From Labilithrix luteola (GTDB lineage Bacteria; Myxococcota_A; Polyangia; Polyangiales; Polyangiaceae): a DNA stretch of 64,000 bases. The notes beneath the pieces were generated by a model. That model did no database searches. It worked only from the letters and a program-made list of their open reading frames with translations, and had not been told where the DNA came from. Shown piece by piece: positions 61,951 to 64,000 of the stretch (its first letter is position 1; each line of letters starts with the position of its first letter). The position numbers were made by a program, and so were the translations under genes. The DNA lies in contig NZ_CP012333.1 in assembly GCF_001263205.1 (NCBI RefSeq), forward strand, positions 4,007,001 through 4,071,000, written 5' to 3'.

Positions 61951-64000
61951 TCAGGGGTCAGAGCGGTGGGGAGGGGGGCTTGTCCACCGCACGCTGAGGA
62001 GGAACCTCCGCCCCGGGAGGGGATAATCGTAGAGGTCCCCAATGGGCTTTTGGACGGGCCCGAGCACGCCCGCATACTCGGCCACGCGCAGGTCGAAGAG
62101 GTTTCGGAGATCGAGCGCGACGTCGAGGCCGGGCACACCCGGCACGGAGAGACGAGCTCCCGCCGAATGCAGCGCGCGCGCCGGCACCATATTGTTTTCG
62201 TCGCCCTTCGCGTCCGTCTGGATCCCCGAGACGAAGTCGAAGCCGTAGCGCACGCGAACGGGACCGACGGTGTACGCGAGATCGAGCACGAAATCCTGCT
62301 CGGGGCGGCCCGGCAGCCCTGGCCGTTCACAAACCTGGTTCACGTAATGGCAGTCGCTCTCGTTCACCGTCGCCATCGACGTCTGCGAGACGCGCGCCTC
62401 GAACCCGGCGATGCCCGCGTTCACCTCGGCTTCGACACCATAGAGCCGCGCGCGGCCGATGTTCGTCGCCTTCGCGCGGCCGTAGGCGCCTTGCGGGACG
62501 AACACGATGAGATCGCTCGCCCACGTCGAGAAGCCCGCGACCTCGGCATGGAGGCGCAGTGGACCGAAGCGCCGATCGAAGCGTGCTCCCGCGTCGACCG
62601 TCGTCGCCTCCTCGGGACGGACCTCGGGATTGCCGATGAACGCGCCGCGCCCGAAGCGTTCGCTGAACGACGGTGGACGCGCGACGTAGCCGCCGTGCGT
62701 CGCGAGCGCGATGGGACCGAGCACGCTCTCGAGTCCGAGATGTCCGGTGGGGCGGAAGGAGCTCGAGCTCGAACCGTCGTCGCTGCTGTCGAACCAACCG
62801 TCGGCGCGTCCGCTCGCGGCGAGCACGAGAGGCCGCGCGACGCGCATCGTGCCGTCGAACGCGAGGCCCACGTTCGATCGCCTGGCGCCCGTGGGCTGAG
62901 GCTGATCGACCCATTCTCCCGGCGAGAATCGCTCGAGGCTTCCGTCGACACGCGTCTCGATCGTGCTGCCTTCGCTCGGGCGCGTCTTCCAACCGACGCT
63001 CGCTCCCGTGGCCAGGATGGCGTCGTTCGTGGACGAGGGAAGGCCGAACTTCTTCGCCTCCGAGCTGGCGTCGTGGTTCGAGGTGCCCTCGCGTCGGCCC
63101 CATCCGCGGACGCCGAAAGTTCCCGCTCCGAACGGAACGGTGAGCTCGATGGCCTCGAGGAGGCGGGTCGAGTCGAGCGTCTGATAGGGCGTGGGAACGG
63201 AGACGGTTCCAGGGATCTCCTGGTGACGCGCTTGCGCGAGCGTGGTGACCGTGAGGGCGCCCGTCTTGGTCGCGCCGAGTCGGACCGGGAGGCCGAACGA
63301 AACGATACCGCTCGCGGCGGCGTGCCCGGAGTTCACTCGTCGCACGGGTGCGTTCGAGTTCGGATCGACGTAGGTGAAGTCGTCGCCTGCGCGCGAGGCG
63401 CTGATGCCGGTGGCGATGCGAAAGCCGTCGTCTTCGCCCCGGACGTCGCCTACGCGAAGGCGTCGCGAGCCATACGAGCCGGCCGCGGCCCACACGTCCG
63501 TGGTCGTGGGCCCGCGTGCCGAAGGAGGGTCGAGCACGAGCGTTCCGCCGAGCGATCCTCGACCGAGCGCTGCCGGAGCGAACGAGCGGTAGACGCGCGC
63601 GCGGACGCCAGGCCAGAGAGGCAACGTCGCGAGATCGAGGGTGGGATCGGCGCCGCCGCTCAGCGGAACGCCCGCGAGGTAGATCGCGACCTGCGTCGAG
63701 CTCGTGCCGCGAATCGAGAGCGTGGCGAACGAATCGTCGGCGCCGAGGCGGCGCACGTGCACGCCGGGCAGGGGCTCGACGAGGCTCGCCGCGTCGGTGA
63801 TCTCGCGCGGGCTGTCCTCGATGCGCGCCTGGGAAACGAAGCTTCCGGCTTCGCGCCCGCGGACGGTGACCTCTTCGAGCGAGCGCGGCGTTTCCACGCT
63901 CGAGCTCGATGCGACCTCATCGGCCGCGGCAGGTCGTGCGACGCTCGCGACGACGGCGACCGTGAGCGCGACGGGCGCAATGGCAAGGCGGGCGAGGCGG
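61951..64000 (-). CDS. TonB-dependent receptor (5' end outside window)
   Basis: The frame is open to the right edge; the visible part begins with signal-peptide residues (RLARLAIAPVALTVAVVASV then ARPAAA-DE), so only the first few codons are missing. The GTG at 63897 would drop the signal and is rejected. Plug domain: RSLEEVTVRGREAGSF, REITDAASLVEPLPGVHVRRLGADDSFATLSIRGTSSTQVAIYLAGVPLSGG; barrel follows, with FSERFGRGAFIGNPEVRPEEATTVDAGARF and a C-terminal LLSVRWTSPP. The order and the VYRSFAPAALG motif resemble BtuB-type receptors. It could feed the FecCD permease of 56.6 kb, but they are not adjacent. Substrate unproven. Confidence 0.88.
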   Translation of the reverse strand, partial: RLARLAIAPVALTVAVVASVARPAAADEVASSSSVETPRSLEEVTVRGREAGSFVSQARIEDSPREITDAASLVEPLPGVHVRRLGADDSFATLSIRGTSSTQVAIYLAGVPLSGGADPTLDLATLPLWPGVRARVYRSFAPAALGRGSLGGTLVLDPPSARGPTTTDVWAAAGSYGSRRLRVGDVRGEDDGFRIATGISASRAGDDFTYVDPNSNAPVRRVNSGHAAASGIVSFGLPVRLGATKTGALTVTTLAQARHQEIPGTVSVPTPYQTLDSTRLLEAIELTVPFGAGTFGVRGWGRREGTSNHDASSEAKKFGLPSSTNDAILATGASVGWKTRPSEGSTIETRVDGSLERFSPGEWVDQPQPTGARRSNVGLAFDGTMRVARPLVLAASGRADGWFDSSDDGSSSSSFRPTGHLGLESVLGPIALATHGGYVARPPSFSERFGRGAFIGNPEVRPEEATTVDAGARFDRRFGPLRLHAEVAGFSTWASDLIVFVPQGAYGRAKATNIGRARLYGVEAEVNAGIAGFEARVSQTSMATVNESDCHYVNQVCERPGLPGRPEQDFVLDLAYTVGPVRVRYGFDFVSGIQTDAKGDENNMVPARALHSAGARLSVPGVPGLDVALDLRNLFDLRVAEYAGVLGPVQKPIGDLYDYPLPGRRFLLSVRWTSPPPHRSDP

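Overview
The window is about 64 kb of high-GC, gene-dense DNA. It reads as the chromosome of a myxobacterium, most likely of the Polyangiales. Pointers are the strong G/C third-position bias, many lipoproteins and outer-membrane barrels, a Ser/Thr kinase with a Pro-rich periplasmic tail followed by a Polyangiaceae-type secreted protein, a PilZ protein with a long Pro/Gln linker, RpoH-like and ECF sigma factors, a MYXO-CTERM-like tail, and TonB receptors with unusual fusions. I see no phage, plasmid, CRISPR, rRNA or tRNA. Species assignment is inference.

Layout. 0-9.3 kb: end of a Cys-rich secreted protein, thymidine kinase, two small proteins, a lipoprotein, a very large peptidase/propeller/barrel outer-membrane protein, an MBL hydrolase divergent from a glycerophosphodiesterase, a PilZ protein and a c-type cytochrome lipoprotein. 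9.3-17.5 kb: a formyltransferase and a GT-C glycosyltransferase, both broken by single-base frameshifts, a DHH phosphoesterase, polyphosphate kinase and a TreT-like glycosyltransferase. 17.5-22.8 kb: a V4R/STAS signalling pair, a CPBP protease, a 46-aa membrane protein and a receiver/J-domain-like protein. 22.8-29.8 kb: a six-gene minus-strand cassette of caspase-like protease, Cys-rich lipoprotein, ECF sigma, zinc-finger anti-sigma, TonB-domain/receptor fusion and EF-hand lipoprotein. This is the strongest candidate for a new system. 30-45.5 kb: mostly metabolism and transport (Bcp peroxiredoxin, class I aldolase divergent from fructose bisphosphatase, QueE, a fused radical-SAM tRNA/RNA-modification-type protein, TSUP transporter, PhnD-like protein, S41 protease), with secreted repeat proteins and a second ECF sigma factor between. 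45.5-47.6 kb: a decayed island with lipoprotein pseudogenes and an IS91-type transposase remnant. 47.6-64 kb: LytS/LytR two-component pair, DUF2807 lipoprotein and barrel, RpoH-like sigma, MBL hydrolase, YdcF/HEAT-cyclophilin/CoaX/FecCD run, kinase operon, TPR protein and a TonB receptor that runs off the right edge.

Two window-wide patterns stand out. First, at least five genes carry a lesion that one extra G or C would repair, four of them in G/C runs of 4-6. This looks more like consensus error in the assembly than biology, but at least one locus (46.1-46.5 kb) also has an in-frame stop and is probably a true pseudogene. Second, about ten genes have a TAnnnT hexamer ending 5-8 nt before the start codon and no Shine-Dalgarno, which suggests many leaderless transcripts in this organism. 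Other genes have a clear GGAGG-type site, so both kinds of start are used.
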